DNA of 64,000 nt from Protula sp. h YS-2021 (Eukaryota; Annelida; Polychaeta; Sabellida; Serpulidae). Positions 20,072-30,340 of this stretch are shown here, piece after piece. The stretch covers positions 47,112,228 through 47,176,227 of the forward strand of contig OX457029.1 of NCBI GenBank assembly GCA_949752745.1, read 5' to 3'. The notes beneath the pieces are model-generated. The model did no database searches. It saw nothing but the letters and a program-made list of their open reading frames with translations, and had not been told where the DNA came from. A program made the translations under genes and the position numbers. Position 1 is the first letter of the stretch; every line of letters begins with the position of its first letter.

Positions 20072-22706
20072 TTATGAAACGGATACACCGAAAGTGTTAA
20101 AAATATCGTCTATATCTTCTTGTGTCAAGTTAATAGGTAAAGAAAAGTTTTCATAGGCGTTTACGCTTGTCTGTGGGTCTTGATGTGAGTTTATATCTGT
20201 CACATCTACGGTGGGGCTCGCAGTTATAATGTCTAAACTATCCTTTATGAGCTGGTCGTAGACCTCTTGCGACAGGGATGCTATGTCGCTGCCTGCGATA
20301 TCCTTCTCCTCGCCGCTGCTGTCGCGTGCGATTTTGGAGATTTTAGAGATGCCAACCATGTTATCTGAATCATAAAGTGTGGAACAATGTTTAGTATTAT
20401 TGTTTTTGGTTTGTTTTGTTGTTTTTTTTTTATTTCTTTCCAGAAAGATATGTGTTGTTGAGTTTTAAATTTCAAAAAAATATAGGCTTGTGATTCTTAA
20501 AAACGGTTCAAAAAAACATTACAAATTTCTTGTGAAAAGATCATTCGTATGAGTTGATATATAAATGCGGTACCTGTTCCACCCGAGCAGGGAATTTGTA
20601 TTTCATTAGAGGCTACTTGGAGTTGCAAATCCGAGCCGTTTTCGTCAGAATGGGGGATCTGTAACTTTGCAGTTTCTACAACTGGCAATTCCGAACTTCC
20701 ATCTGTATATGTTTAACCAAAAAAAAAAAAAACAATCAGTTCGACTATCTCAATACCATTCACTTGGTGAAAGTTCTGCACAACATCAACATCTTTGAAG
20801 AGAAACATAACATACATCGTATTGACATGAAAAAGTTAAAAAGTCGTTTTATTTTCTTGTAGAAAGAAACTAAAATCTGTTTATGACAAAAAAAAAACAA
20901 CCATTTGCATAAGTTGGTAGATAAACACGTGTCACCTGTCCCATACGTACGGGGAATTTGTGCTTGTTTTGAGGCTTCTTGCGGTGATACATCCAAACCA
21001 TTTTCATTAGAATGAGGAATCTGTACCCCGGATGATCCTGGCACTGGTGACTCCGAATGCCCATCTGTGTATGTTTGACCAAAAAAATATCAGTTCGTGA
21101 AGGTCTTTGAAAAAAAAAAATCCATAACCTCGTGTTGGTGCAGTGTTTATTTATTTATTTAATTTTTTGAAAGTATAACTGATCACCCCCCAAAAAAAAC
21201 AAACATAAAAAATAGAGCAATAAACATATATCACCTGTTGTTGTTTTACTCCCAGAATCACACTGTAATTCAATATCGGACGTTCCGGGCACTACCGGAC
21301 CATAATAACAATCTGTCGCTGTGTTAAAAAATATAGAAATCACACCTTTGTACAATTTGATTAGTTCTACCAAGTATATAGGAAGAAATGAACATATTTT
21401 TGTAAACACAATATTATGTAAGCTGGATATGCATCAACTTTATACAACGATGTGTATATTCTTAACAGTAATTTTGAAAATAAACAGATTTTTCATGCAA
21501 TAGTAATACAAAATCCTCCATACCTGTTGCCGTGCTATCAAGTGTTAATCGAGGCATTTTTACAGGGGGCTGATCGATATTCCCGTCATCATGAGATGGG
21601 CGTTGATGTTCTGCCGTGCTTTTATAAAATATGCAGACTGATTCGTTGAAACAACGCCACTGATTTAATTTGTTCACCAAAATTGTTACATTCTTGCAGC
21701 GTTTATAAAAGTCTTTTGAGTCCGTTTTAAGACCAAGCTTTTCGTACCATTCTACCACTGTGATCCAAAAATTGTAAACAAACGCCGCATGTTTTTTGTC
21801 ACTTTTTTGGAAGCGTGTAACAAAGTCTTCAATGTTTCGTCCCGTAATCCTTTTGTTACATGCAACGCACGGTACTTGATAGAAACGCCCGGTTTTGAAT
21901 TTCTTTACACTATAATATGCAACAGTTATCTCACGTAAGCACCGTGGGCATAACGGGGTATCACAGCACAGAGTTGTGCACAGAGTATTATCTATAAAAC
22001 CGGTGTCTGGCCGCTCCTGGCAGATACAGCATGCCTCTGGATCCGATTTTGCGTGACTGCGAGCTAGTGAACATAATTTAGGGCTTTTTTGTAGCTGCCC
22101 TATGCCGTCGCATATCATCTCTAACAGGTCAGGTATAGATGCAGCGTCGTGGTTTGTTTGATCTCCCAAATTGTTTTTTCGCGAAATGTTTGTATCTGAA
22201 GTGTCATGGGCACTATCATTGTCGTCCTCGTCGTCGTCGCTATCATCTGATTCTGCAGGCTTCATATAGTTCCTGCTAGTTGCCAATAGTTTCCCACTAC
22301 ACAAAGGACGTTTTTGAATAGTACCCATAGGTATGGAGACGGTTTTCCATTCTTGGTATGTTTCCCCCAGTTCTTGTGCAGCCCTTTCAAGAATATCGTT
22401 GGGTTGTTGTTGAGTGTCCAAAGATTTGCCGGAATCGATATCATCATCATCATCTTCGCTAATATTTTCATAGTGAACCGGACAAATACTGTTTTCTTTC
22501 TGTTTATTTTTGGTTACATTTAAACCGTTTAATTTTTCTTTCAAATCTTTAAAAGATTCAGCAAGCTGTCCTAAAATGTTAGTAGTTGCTGTATGAAGTT
22601 CTACAACATGCCCAATGCATGTACCAAACTGTTGTAATACCTCTACAATTTCTTCAGTGCTTGTTGTTTCCATTTTGTTTTTCTGTTTTTTTTTACTGAG
22701 TTCCAA
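20072..22706 (-). CDS. Spliced RING-type regulator with duplicated exons
   Basis: Five exons read leftward: 22706-21524, 21318-21235, 21064-20936, 20702-20574, 20364-20072, giving 605 residues. All four introns have GT...AG ends and all junctions are phase 1, so the frame runs through. Exon 1 carries acidic tracts (80-90, 151-163) and a RING-like cysteine set (C226/C227, C229, C243, C247/C248, C253, C256, C280, C283). Exons 2-4 repeat one Ser/Pro-rich unit. Exon 5 ends in an acidic amphipathic segment (LTQEDIDDIFNTFG) like an activation domain. A spliced viral RING protein recalls immediate-early regulators such as ICP0, but homology is unproven. Splicing is inferred from sequence. A second Met 33 bases downstream of the first could be the true start. 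Confidence 0.75.
20574..21318 (-). repeat. Three tandemly duplicated exons
   Basis: Exons 3 (20936-21064) and 4 (20574-20702) are each exactly 129 bases, begin with an ACAG acceptor and end ACAG/GT. They encode related units containing QIPHS-[ND]-ENG and QIP. Exon 2 (21235-21318) is a shorter relative (VPGTSDIELQ against VPGSSGVQIP). Intron sequence around the acceptors is also similar, so whole exon-intron blocks were duplicated. Confidence 0.7.
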
Positions 22707-24617
22707 ATTGTTTCAAAAAAGTTTTAAGTTTTTGTTTAAGGTAGCGTTGTTGGCCTTTTTTTATTTCTTTATTTTTTTTTTCAAACTAACGCTTTTCGCG
22801 AATGTAGATTGACATTGTGTTGGATGTATATCTCGGTTTTTATTTCAAGTGCTAAAAGCGAAAAAGAGGCATTTGCAGGGTATGTTCACCGACCAATCAT
22901 TTCAGAGTTACCATATATGGGCAAGATTCCATAGTTTTCAACCCGTCATGCTCCTTTTTCGCCATCATCATAATGTGAGAACGTAACGACATAAATCTAG
23001 AGCGATATATTTGCATGTGTTTAATCAATAAAACTTGGCAAGGCACGAAACTCTGATGCATAATTTAGTATTTTTCTGGCCAGTTATTCCAAAAGCTTTT
23101 AATATAAGGGCAACACTCAACTCTCCCCCCCCCAACCTATCACGCTATTACAGCAATCTAGGTAGAAAAGTGTGTGGCATCCTTTAGTTGTTTTGCTTTG
23201 CAAATCATAATTGTACAAGCAGATATTTTTTAAACATTATATACTAGGTTGATTTTCCAGTGTGTTTAATAAAATATTCATTAAATGAAGACATTATTTT
23301 TTTAAATCTATTGTTACGCGAATTCGTACATGTCGATTTGTGGCTTATCACTGTAAGAGGGAGGGGGGGGGGAGATTTCGATGCTTTTCAGAATTGGTCG
23401 GGAAAGTCTTCTCCAGACGTACTAATGTCACTTGGTGTCCAAGTTCGAAATACATTCGCCACAATAAGCACACGTACGTGGGTCTGTGCTTTGTTTTTTA
23501 CAGGTTATGAATACCCATTACTACTTTCAGCTGCAAATTATTCACTCGTGTTTTACTCGTCAGATGTAACAGATCGCATTTATAAAAAAACAAGAAAATA
23601 CTTATAAAGCAGACAAAAATGGCATCATGAATTTGGTCATATTTTTTATCGGTCTAAAAGTAGTGTTAATAACAGAAATAAATGGCACTTCTGAATATTT
23701 TTAGTCAAGGTCGACGTTACATTGCCATTATTTGCTAGTCTTAAAAATAGCCAGGATTGATGAGTTGGTACTGCACAAATTGCGTAGAAGCACATTATTA
23801 TTGCTGAAAATAGTATGCTGGCCTCGACTAAATGACACACCGTGCCATTAGTCACACGTCAAATGCGTTTATTATATGTTAGACACCATTAGTGTAATGG
23901 AACCGCATTAGTGTTAAACACGCGAGACTGATAGATCATGGCAATGTCACACAAAATATGCCACAGAAACAACTAAAAATAGCAGATTTCAATTGTTTCC
24001 TGTCCTTCAGCTGTACCAATAATAAAATATAGGTTAATAACAGAAACAAATAGCACTTCTGAATGTTTTTAGTCGAGGTCGACGTTACACCATAGTTGAG
24101 GATTGTCATTATTTATTGGTCTCAAAATAGCCAGGATTGATGAGTTAGCACTACATTTAAATTGTTTTTTTCTCCTTTAGCTATACCACGAATAAACTAT
24201 CTGCATTGAGTTTAATAAAATGCAAACCATGTGAAACAAGAATAATATGTTTCACCACATTTCACCAAAGATAACTTTTGATTTGTTTTCTGGGCATATT
24301 TAATAGAAGCAGTGTGATTATTTGTTACTAAGACTGCTACATTCTTCTATAAAAGCAGTGTTTAAACGGGGGTTTGGAGGCAGAAAGGTGGTTGGTGTGG
24401 TCGAGATAAAACGAAATTGCAAAAACAAAGACAAACCGGCGAGTGGCTAGTAATCACGCTTATTTCTGATTATAGAATAGCACATTATATGGTTTTTTCG
24501 CTAGCTTTAAAACTTTGAACTACGTTGCTAACGTGTATGTAAGATAACAAGCATATAATTATTGTTCTCGTAAAATAAACACAACAGCTGGGAGAGACCA
24601 AAAAAAAAAAGGGGACA
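22707..24617. other. Long intergenic region
   Basis: It separates the leftward RING-type gene from the rightward nucleoside kinase, so it should hold both promoters. It contains a pair of ~110-bp direct repeats (listed separately), a C-tract near 23126 and a G-tract near 23362. One 115-codon frame (23260-23607) is present but unconvincing. The size and the repeats make it one of the candidates for a regulatory or latency-type region. Confidence 0.5.
23670..24155. repeat. Direct repeat of about 110 bp
   Basis: Copy 1 (about 23670-23775) and copy 2 (about 24035-24155) share AACAGAAA-AAAT-GCACTTCTGAAT, then GTCGACGTTACA, then AATAGCCAGGATTGATGAGTT, with scattered substitutions and a ~10-base insertion in copy 2. 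They lie in the same orientation about 370 bases apart. Function is unknown. Confidence 0.75.
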
Positions 24618-25592
24618 ATGAGGACCATCCATATTGTCGCAATAACGGGATGCGTAGCAGCTGGTAAAAGTACATCTTTAGCAAGCGTGATGAAAGAGGT
24701 AGCACATAGGTATGGAGGAATTATTGAGATTCCGGAAAACCAGGAGGCTATGAGTGAGACGGCAGTTGATCAAATCTTTCCTTATCCACCAACATTTAAT
24801 CCCGTGATTAACATAGGGAGCAAAGAGACACCAATGTTTCTATTTGTGCCTGAAGTGACAAACGATCCCGTAATCTCACAAATGATATTGAATAAAAATT
24901 CATCGGTATACGAAGTGCAAATAAATATGTGCAATAAAATATGTGATCAGATAGTGGGAAAGTTGAATGATATTGTAACAGACGAAAACTTGACAAAAGC
25001 CGACAACATTTTGATCCTTTGTGATCGTTTTATTGCAGATACGTTGGCTTTTTATATGCTTAACATCGAAAAGTGTGACCACTGTTCTTGTAACGGGTAC
25101 ATAGATCTCCTAGAATATAGTGACGACCACAAAAGACACAAAGAGATTGGGCAAAAATACTTTCTGTTCAAGTCGTGGTACAAAACCAAAATTTGTCACA
25201 CTGTAGGTGTTTTAAAAACATTGGCAAATAAAGCTCATTATACCATAGAAATGAGTGTCGTTCAGTGTAGATTAAGACAAGGTGTCATAACAAACACTGA
25301 TGACGAATATACTGAACAACACGACATATTCTTTGACAGATGGTTAAAACGAGCAAGATGTGAGCCCAGAGTGTGTGATACTGCAAAAACGTTTTTAGAA
25401 TTCAATAGAAAACTGTTTGATCTTATTAATAACAGCTATGACGACTTTTTTACGGTTATCAACAAAGAACAACAGACCCTTCGATGTCACGTAAAAACTG
25501 AGTTGGTCTTTGATTTTGATAGTACAAAAGATGAGATGGGCGGTCTTTTGTTGGATTGTCTCTCCAAAATACTGATGGCGGCAACGGAATAA
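24618..25592 (+). CDS. Deoxynucleoside kinase (thymidine kinase-like)
   Basis: A 324-residue enzyme of the deoxynucleoside kinase/herpes TK family, which phosphorylates deoxynucleosides to feed the viral dNTP pool. The Walker A loop is clear at 11-19 (GCVAAGKST). The family's DR motif follows at 136-138 (LILCDRFIADT), with E38 (EIPEN) as a likely substrate-site residue. An Arg-rich lid-like segment lies near residues 216-240 (CRLRQG). The stop codon sits inside an AATAAA poly(A) signal. It is longer than cellular dNKs (about 250 residues) because of a charged insertion near residues 60-130 and a C-terminal extension. Which nucleoside it prefers cannot be told from the sequence. Confidence 0.85.
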   Translation: MRTIHIVAITGCVAAGKSTSLASVMKEVAHRYGGIIEIPENQEAMSETAVDQIFPYPPTFNPVINIGSKETPMFLFVPEVTNDPVISQMILNKNSSVYEVQINMCNKICDQIVGKLNDIVTDENLTKADNILILCDRFIADTLAFYMLNIEKCDHCSCNGYIDLLEYSDDHKRHKEIGQKYFLFKSWYKTKICHTVGVLKTLANKAHYTIEMSVVQCRLRQGVITNTDDEYTEQHDIFFDRWLKRARCEPRVCDTAKTFLEFNRKLFDLINNSYDDFFTVINKEQQTLRCHVKTELVFDFDSTKDEMGGLLLDCLSKILMAATE

Positions 25593-25918
25593 AACAAAAC
25601 CAGATATTTGCTTTGCAAAAAATCATGTTGTGCAATAATCAGTGTTGTTGGATTGTCTATCAAGAACACAAAATATCGAATGAATGAAGATTGAAGAAAA
25701 TACAGATGTTGATTCTCTTAGCCGAATTTTAATATATATGCGTTTATATATTTACATAAACTACTATATGCCGAGAAAATAACACGAACTGTATTTATTC
25801 AGAATCGACTAGCCCATGCATGTGTTTAATCTTATTTGTGATTTCCTGTTTCTACATAGTCGGTTATCGCAAGGACGCAAAAAACTGGTGATATGTGACC
25901 AAAGTTTGCAGCTACACA
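25593..25918. other. Convergent intergenic region
   Basis: It lies between two converging genes. It is A+T-rich with no credible frame and probably holds the 3' ends of both transcripts. Confidence 0.6.
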
Positions 25919-28039
25919 TCAACATTCATTTATCATCACTATAACGTTTTGAATTTTTGCACGTACATCGTCTAATTGAAATATACTGTTGAACTGCTTA
26001 ATAACATGTTCCATTTTTGTCATTCGTATTGCTTTATCTAAGAGTGATAAAATGGATGATTTATTTTTCTTAATACTGTTTACAACTGCTCTATTAATAT
26101 CTTTGTTATATTGATGTGTGAATAAACAATTTAATAGATTTTCGATGGGGTTTGGACGAGTTGTAATTTCCTTAGTTCCGCGTGTTTTATCGAAATCTAT
26201 ACCGTATGTATCCCTGCCGTCACATATGGTGTTACCTAAATGGCTACTTCCGATGTTCAATGAATAGCGAAACATAAAGTGAACCCACAATGTGTAAGGG
26301 ACAAATCCGACAGATGCTTCATCAACTGCGTGAATGTTGTACTTCTTTGGATCAATGTACTTTATTTTTACTGTAGGTTGTGTGCCTTTTTCACGTGGTG
26401 TTTGGGTAATTTCATCTTTTTCGTATGGTGGCGGACCAGTTATAAATGGAAAACGCATGTATGATTTGTTATAAATAGATGCATCGAGCGTATGTGGATC
26501 CTTAAAAAACATTTTCATAAATATATATCTTGCATTAATCAGTTTAATGGTTTTTTCTTTATACGGGCCTTTGATAACGCAGTTGTTACCGAGATCGAGG
26601 CGAACAGATACTCTCGACTTCTTTAAAAAATCAGAATCACCAAACAGTGGTAAACTTGAAATATTTTCATCACGAGTATCATGATTTTTGTTCTGTGGAA
26701 CGTAAAATTGCTGTAAAACCTCTTTAGATGGGTCATTTGAGTCACCATTAAATACATACGTTGTATGAGGACGCATTTTTACCCATTCGATATAATCTTT
26801 ATTATATTGCTTATTTCTCTCGACTGGATTGTCTCTCCTCGTTTTTTTGTTAGGAAAATCAGTATCATCGTTTTGAACGTCTGAATAGTTATACTGGATA
26901 GCCATATTGAAAAATGTTGGTTTTATTCTGTTTCGATTTTTCTCTATTACAATGAGATCATAACATGTGTTTTCTTGCTCGTATATACTGTTAATTATAG
27001 GATATATAGAATCAATTTCGGGGAAATTCTTTCTTTCAAGTGCTAGTGTTTCGTCTAAAAAAAAATGCAGATCAGCTTTCGGTCGCCGTCCATGAAATTC
27101 ATTAATTTCAGTTGCTGTTAATGATCTGTTATAAGGCCCACACGCGTAATACATATCTGCTGTAGGTAATCCATATTTACCCCTAAATGTATCTAAACCA
27201 ATGGCCCATTTTGGTATGTTGCTCAAAGCAGGCACTTGTAACCAGTCCCATTTTGTGACATTACACATGGGTTGAATACTCGGTTTTTGTAAAATGCTAA
27301 AGAGATATTTACGCGCGCACAGGACTGCTATGAGTAACCATTGTTTAACATCGGGGACGGAAGCCAAATGGTACAGCGCTTTTATGAGCGTTCGCATCTC
27401 TTGATTATCTTCTAATGCGAAAACCAAGTCTAGAACAACATGCACTAAATTTGGTTTGCAATTTCTTTCCATGCGCAGTCTATTTACATATTTAGAAGAG
27501 ACGACATAGTTGTCACATTCTACAGCTATGATTAAAAGCAGCATAGCGAACAATAGATAAGCTTCGTCTTTTTTTGTCCAACCTGCTCTTAGAATCGTTA
27601 AGGCAAGTGGTACCTTTACTGCTGTTGGCTTATAGTTTACACCACATTTTGCAACTGGTATTAAATCTTCATCACTTCTCTGTGGCATTGTATTTTGCGA
27701 TTTGCTCACAAACTCAGATACTACCCACAGGGGTAGAGAAACAGCAAACCGATGTGGTATGACTTTTTCACACAATAATTCTACACATTTCTTTATTTTT
27801 TGGAATGTGGGTGTTTTCTCTTCTAATGTATTAACAAATTCGTTCAACGTATTCACATCTATCAAACAGTGATCTTCCAATAAATATGTTATAACGTCAG
27901 CTTCTTTTAATATTGGTCCTAATTCTCCAATCGCTTGTTGAACGTAGAGTTTCCTTTTCCTTCGTAATGCTGTTTGTAATAATGACCGTAATTCGTCAAT
28001 ATTTATTCCATTACAAGAAAAGATGTTTCTTGGATCCAT
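25919..28039 (-). CDS. Large protein with PI3/PI4-kinase-like C-terminal domain
   Basis: A 706-residue protein. Residues 1-460 are unrecognised and mostly helical. The C-terminal part has the landmarks of the phosphatidylinositol 3/4-kinase fold: a strand with a candidate nucleotide lysine (K490 in CVIKGPYKEK), a catalytic-loop-like segment (NIGSSHLGN, 596-603) and a metal-binding-like IDFD (614-617). The usual D-x-H-x-x-N reads S-x-H-x-x-N or close to it, with Ser (S598) in place of the catalytic Asp, and the usual DFG reads DFD. It may therefore be a pseudokinase or a divergent kinase. It is divergent from the zinc-ribbon gene that starts 287 bases away. The kinase reading is mine from motif order. 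Confidence 0.75.
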   Translation of the reverse strand: MDPRNIFSCNGINIDELRSLLQTALRRKRKLYVQQAIGELGPILKEADVITYLLEDHCLIDVNTLNEFVNTLEEKTPTFQKIKKCVELLCEKVIPHRFAVSLPLWVVSEFVSKSQNTMPQRSDEDLIPVAKCGVNYKPTAVKVPLALTILRAGWTKKDEAYLLFAMLLLIIAVECDNYVVSSKYVNRLRMERNCKPNLVHVVLDLVFALEDNQEMRTLIKALYHLASVPDVKQWLLIAVLCARKYLFSILQKPSIQPMCNVTKWDWLQVPALSNIPKWAIGLDTFRGKYGLPTADMYYACGPYNRSLTATEINEFHGRRPKADLHFFLDETLALERKNFPEIDSIYPIINSIYEQENTCYDLIVIEKNRNRIKPTFFNMAIQYNYSDVQNDDTDFPNKKTRRDNPVERNKQYNKDYIEWVKMRPHTTYVFNGDSNDPSKEVLQQFYVPQNKNHDTRDENISSLPLFGDSDFLKKSRVSVRLDLGNNCVIKGPYKEKTIKLINARYIFMKMFFKDPHTLDASIYNKSYMRFPFITGPPPYEKDEITQTPREKGTQPTVKIKYIDPKKYNIHAVDEASVGFVPYTLWVHFMFRYSLNIGSSHLGNTICDGRDTYGIDFDKTRGTKEITTRPNPIENLLNCLFTHQYNKDINRAVVNSIKKNKSSILSLLDKAIRMTKMEHVIKQFNSIFQLDDVRAKIQNVIVMINEC

Positions 28040-28326
28040 TGCAGTTTCTCGTTAGGTGTTTGTCATAACATGCTGCTTCTCTAGACAAAATAGCATTTAA
28101 ATATGGAAAAAAAACAAGTGTTTTTAAACAAAAAAAGTTGGAGAAAAAAGAAAAACACCCGGAAAGGGAGTGGTTGCCAAGAATATTTACCATTTCTTTC
28201 TAGCTAGACGGACACGACATAGGTTGACATATGTTTTGGGTATAGCCTATATTTCTTTTATTTTTTGGCTTTTAAAAACGGTGACAAAAAATCGTCTTTG
28301 TTTTAGGATCTTCCTAGGAACAAAAT

Positions 28327-28923
28327 ATGGCTCACCACAAACACCTCTGCAGCTTTAAAACGCCGATTGAGTACGTCATTACCTGTACCGATTGTGGAGG
28401 ATTCAAATATGTAATGAGAGGAGACCTGCAATGCAGTGGACACTATGTCAAGTGTAATCAGTGTGGGGAGATAAAGCGGTGTCTTCCAGTTGATACAAAT
28501 ATACCACCATATGCATCATGGTGCGCATCTTGTCAATACCCAATCCGTCTCAGTAATACCATAGATGACGTCAGTGGGGCGCAACGGACACTTCTAAGCA
28601 ACTGTTGTTGTGTTTCAAGACCCTTAAGCAATAGTGTTGGTGTTTATAGCGGAGCGACACACATTGGAATTGCAGAACGGAATAAATATAAACCGGAATT
28701 ATATAATGTAAAGTTTGATAGAGTACATGACCCAGTAACAATTTTAGAGCAACAACTACCACAGGATGATATATATAAACACTATAAGAAATCACATGTA
28801 GGTCCGCATATTAAATATTTTAAAACACAATCCCATACCGATGTAGGTCCTCCAAGACAAGATGTTAAAATGCGTAAAATAAATTCAGCTTTTACAATAC
28901 AGAAACCATCAAACGCAAAGTAA
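28327..28923 (+). CDS. Cysteine-rich zinc-ribbon protein
   Basis: A 198-residue protein. The first ~70 residues carry C-x2-C pairs (C20/C23, C43/C46, C66/C69) with C8, C36, H39 and C52, a pattern expected of one or two zinc ribbons. A CCC triplet lies at 93-95. The C-terminal half is basic and polar, without membrane segments. Zinc-ribbon proteins of this size often act in transcription or nucleic-acid binding, but the family is not recognised. The 287-base divergent region shared with the kinase-like gene may hold its promoter. Confidence 0.75.
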   Translation: MAHHKHLCSFKTPIEYVITCTDCGGFKYVMRGDLQCSGHYVKCNQCGEIKRCLPVDTNIPPYASWCASCQYPIRLSNTIDDVSGAQRTLLSNCCCVSRPLSNSVGVYSGATHIGIAERNKYKPELYNVKFDRVHDPVTILEQQLPQDDIYKHYKKSHVGPHIKYFKTQSHTDVGPPRQDVKMRKINSAFTIQKPSNAK

Positions 28924-29705
28924 GGGCGTATAAAAATAGAATAATGCTTTAACGCGATTTTTCACTGTATATTATTCGTGTCCTTTTGTGGAATTTAACC
29001 CGTAATTTCTCTCTACCCAAGTTTCATTGTCATGTTAATTTCTAAATTCTTAAATTCACAATAATTTTGCTACATATCAAAGAAATGACACCCACTCAGC
29101 ACAATTTGTTCACAAAACATGAATATGAAACAGAGGTGAATGCTAAACACTAAAGATCTTTACTCATGCTGCACTCTCCAGCAGGGTTGTCTCCTATGCC
29201 AGGCCACAGTCCTAATACCGAGAGGGGTTAAGGGACTGGACTGTGGTGGGATTCAACGAATGGTGGTCTGGTGGTCACCTTCCTCCGCTGTTCTGGAGAA
29301 AAAGCTGGGCTATCCCGGCGCGGTGCTACCCAGGCATGAGTTTTTATTTGTAAAAAAGAATTCTATAAAGCATCCAAGTTCCCACACCTCGTTACCATGA
29401 TAAGCCACAAACTAATGTATGGGAATTTATGTAACACTTCATTTCAAATCTCTTGTTTTGAAGCTATATTTTCCGTCATCTTCCCAAAAAAATTTCCATT
29501 CGCTGCTAAATATGGCACCCGTCACCAGTGTTTCAGAGCATAAGTATCTTCAACGTGACATTGATCTGGCGATTGTAGAGTGTTAGAAAAGAAACGCTGT
29601 ATTTAAACTAAATCACTTTGGGGTTCCATTCTTTACACTCACTAAGACAACGTGTTCGTTTAAAAAATATCGCATACACGTAAAAAAAAAGCAGAAACTT
29701 AAAAT
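28924..29705. other. Intergenic region with G+C-rich insert
   Basis: It separates two plus-strand genes. The central ~200 bases (29140-29345) are clearly richer in G+C than the surroundings and are listed separately as a possible SINE. The flanks are A+T-rich and hold no convincing gene. Confidence 0.5.
29140..29345 (-). mobile_element. Possible tRNA-derived SINE fragment
   Basis: A G+C-rich island inside A+T-rich viral-like DNA. Read on the minus strand it begins with an A-box-like stretch (GGGTAGCACCGCGCC) and about 70 bases on has a B-box-like GTTGAATCCC. That spacing is a little long for a tRNA head. The 86-codon frame across it (29140-29400) is probably incidental. A host SINE insertion would explain the composition; a captured non-coding RNA gene is an alternative. 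Confidence 0.3.
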
Positions 29706-30143
29706 ATGGCCAAAAATAATATCGTGACATTTTCGGGACATATGGACGTACTATCAAATATGTATAAAACTAAGCTAGAAAAACATGGCCACGTGTTTAA
29801 TTCAAGTGAAGCCCTCTACCAGTATGAAAAGGCTATTTTTCACAATCGTAAAGACTTAGCTTTTGAAATTGTGTGCTCAAAAACGGGATATTCTGCAAAA
29901 CAAATTGCGAAAAGAATTAATGTCCGGGTTAAGTGGCATTCAATAAAAGCAGATGAAATGCGCAAAGTGCTGCAGACAAAGTTTGAACAATGTGAAGCGT
30001 TCAGGATAAAATTGGAAAAATGTAGATATAATATTCTTGTTGAAGCCACATATGATAGCTGGTGGGGAGCAGGAATAAAGCATGTAACGTCAGAATCATA
30101 TCCTGGAAAAAACATGATGGGACGGCTGTTGATGGAATTGTAG
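29706..30143 (+). CDS. NADAR (YbiA/DUF1768) family protein
   Basis: A 145-residue protein spanning a whole NADAR domain: an N-terminal strand with FSGHMDVLSNMY, the S-E-A-x-Y-Q-Y-E-K-A helix (residues 39-48), a central VKWHS segment, the C-terminal region with ATYDSWWGAGI, and a GKNMMGRLLM end. Family members are N-glycosidases acting on ADP-ribose-linked or riboflavin-pathway substrates and occur in bacteria, eukaryotes and several large DNA viruses. The W-G-x-G segment and conserved Glu are present, so activity is plausible. In a virus it could reverse or alter ADP-ribosylation; that is inference. An AATAAA follows closely. Confidence 0.85.
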   Translation: MAKNNIVTFSGHMDVLSNMYKTKLEKHGHVFNSSEALYQYEKAIFHNRKDLAFEIVCSKTGYSAKQIAKRINVRVKWHSIKADEMRKVLQTKFEQCEAFRIKLEKCRYNILVEATYDSWWGAGIKHVTSESYPGKNMMGRLLMEL

Positions 30144-30340
30144 AATTGATACTCAATAAAACCATCATTTAAAGAAAGGAGATTATTATCAACTAAACTG
30201 AAACGCTCAACAACAACAAAAAAAACCAGTCGGATTATAGGAAAATTACCTTGCTGTTGTGCTGTTGTGGGGGTTTTTTTTCCTACCTTCTCCCTACTTG
30301 TTTTTTTAAATAAACATTTAGATAGCAAGTATACTGCGCA

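Noticed and set aside
23260..23607. 115-codon plus-strand frame in the long intergenic region
   Set aside because: Passes through a G-tract, shows no family features and has no supporting context; chance is more likely.
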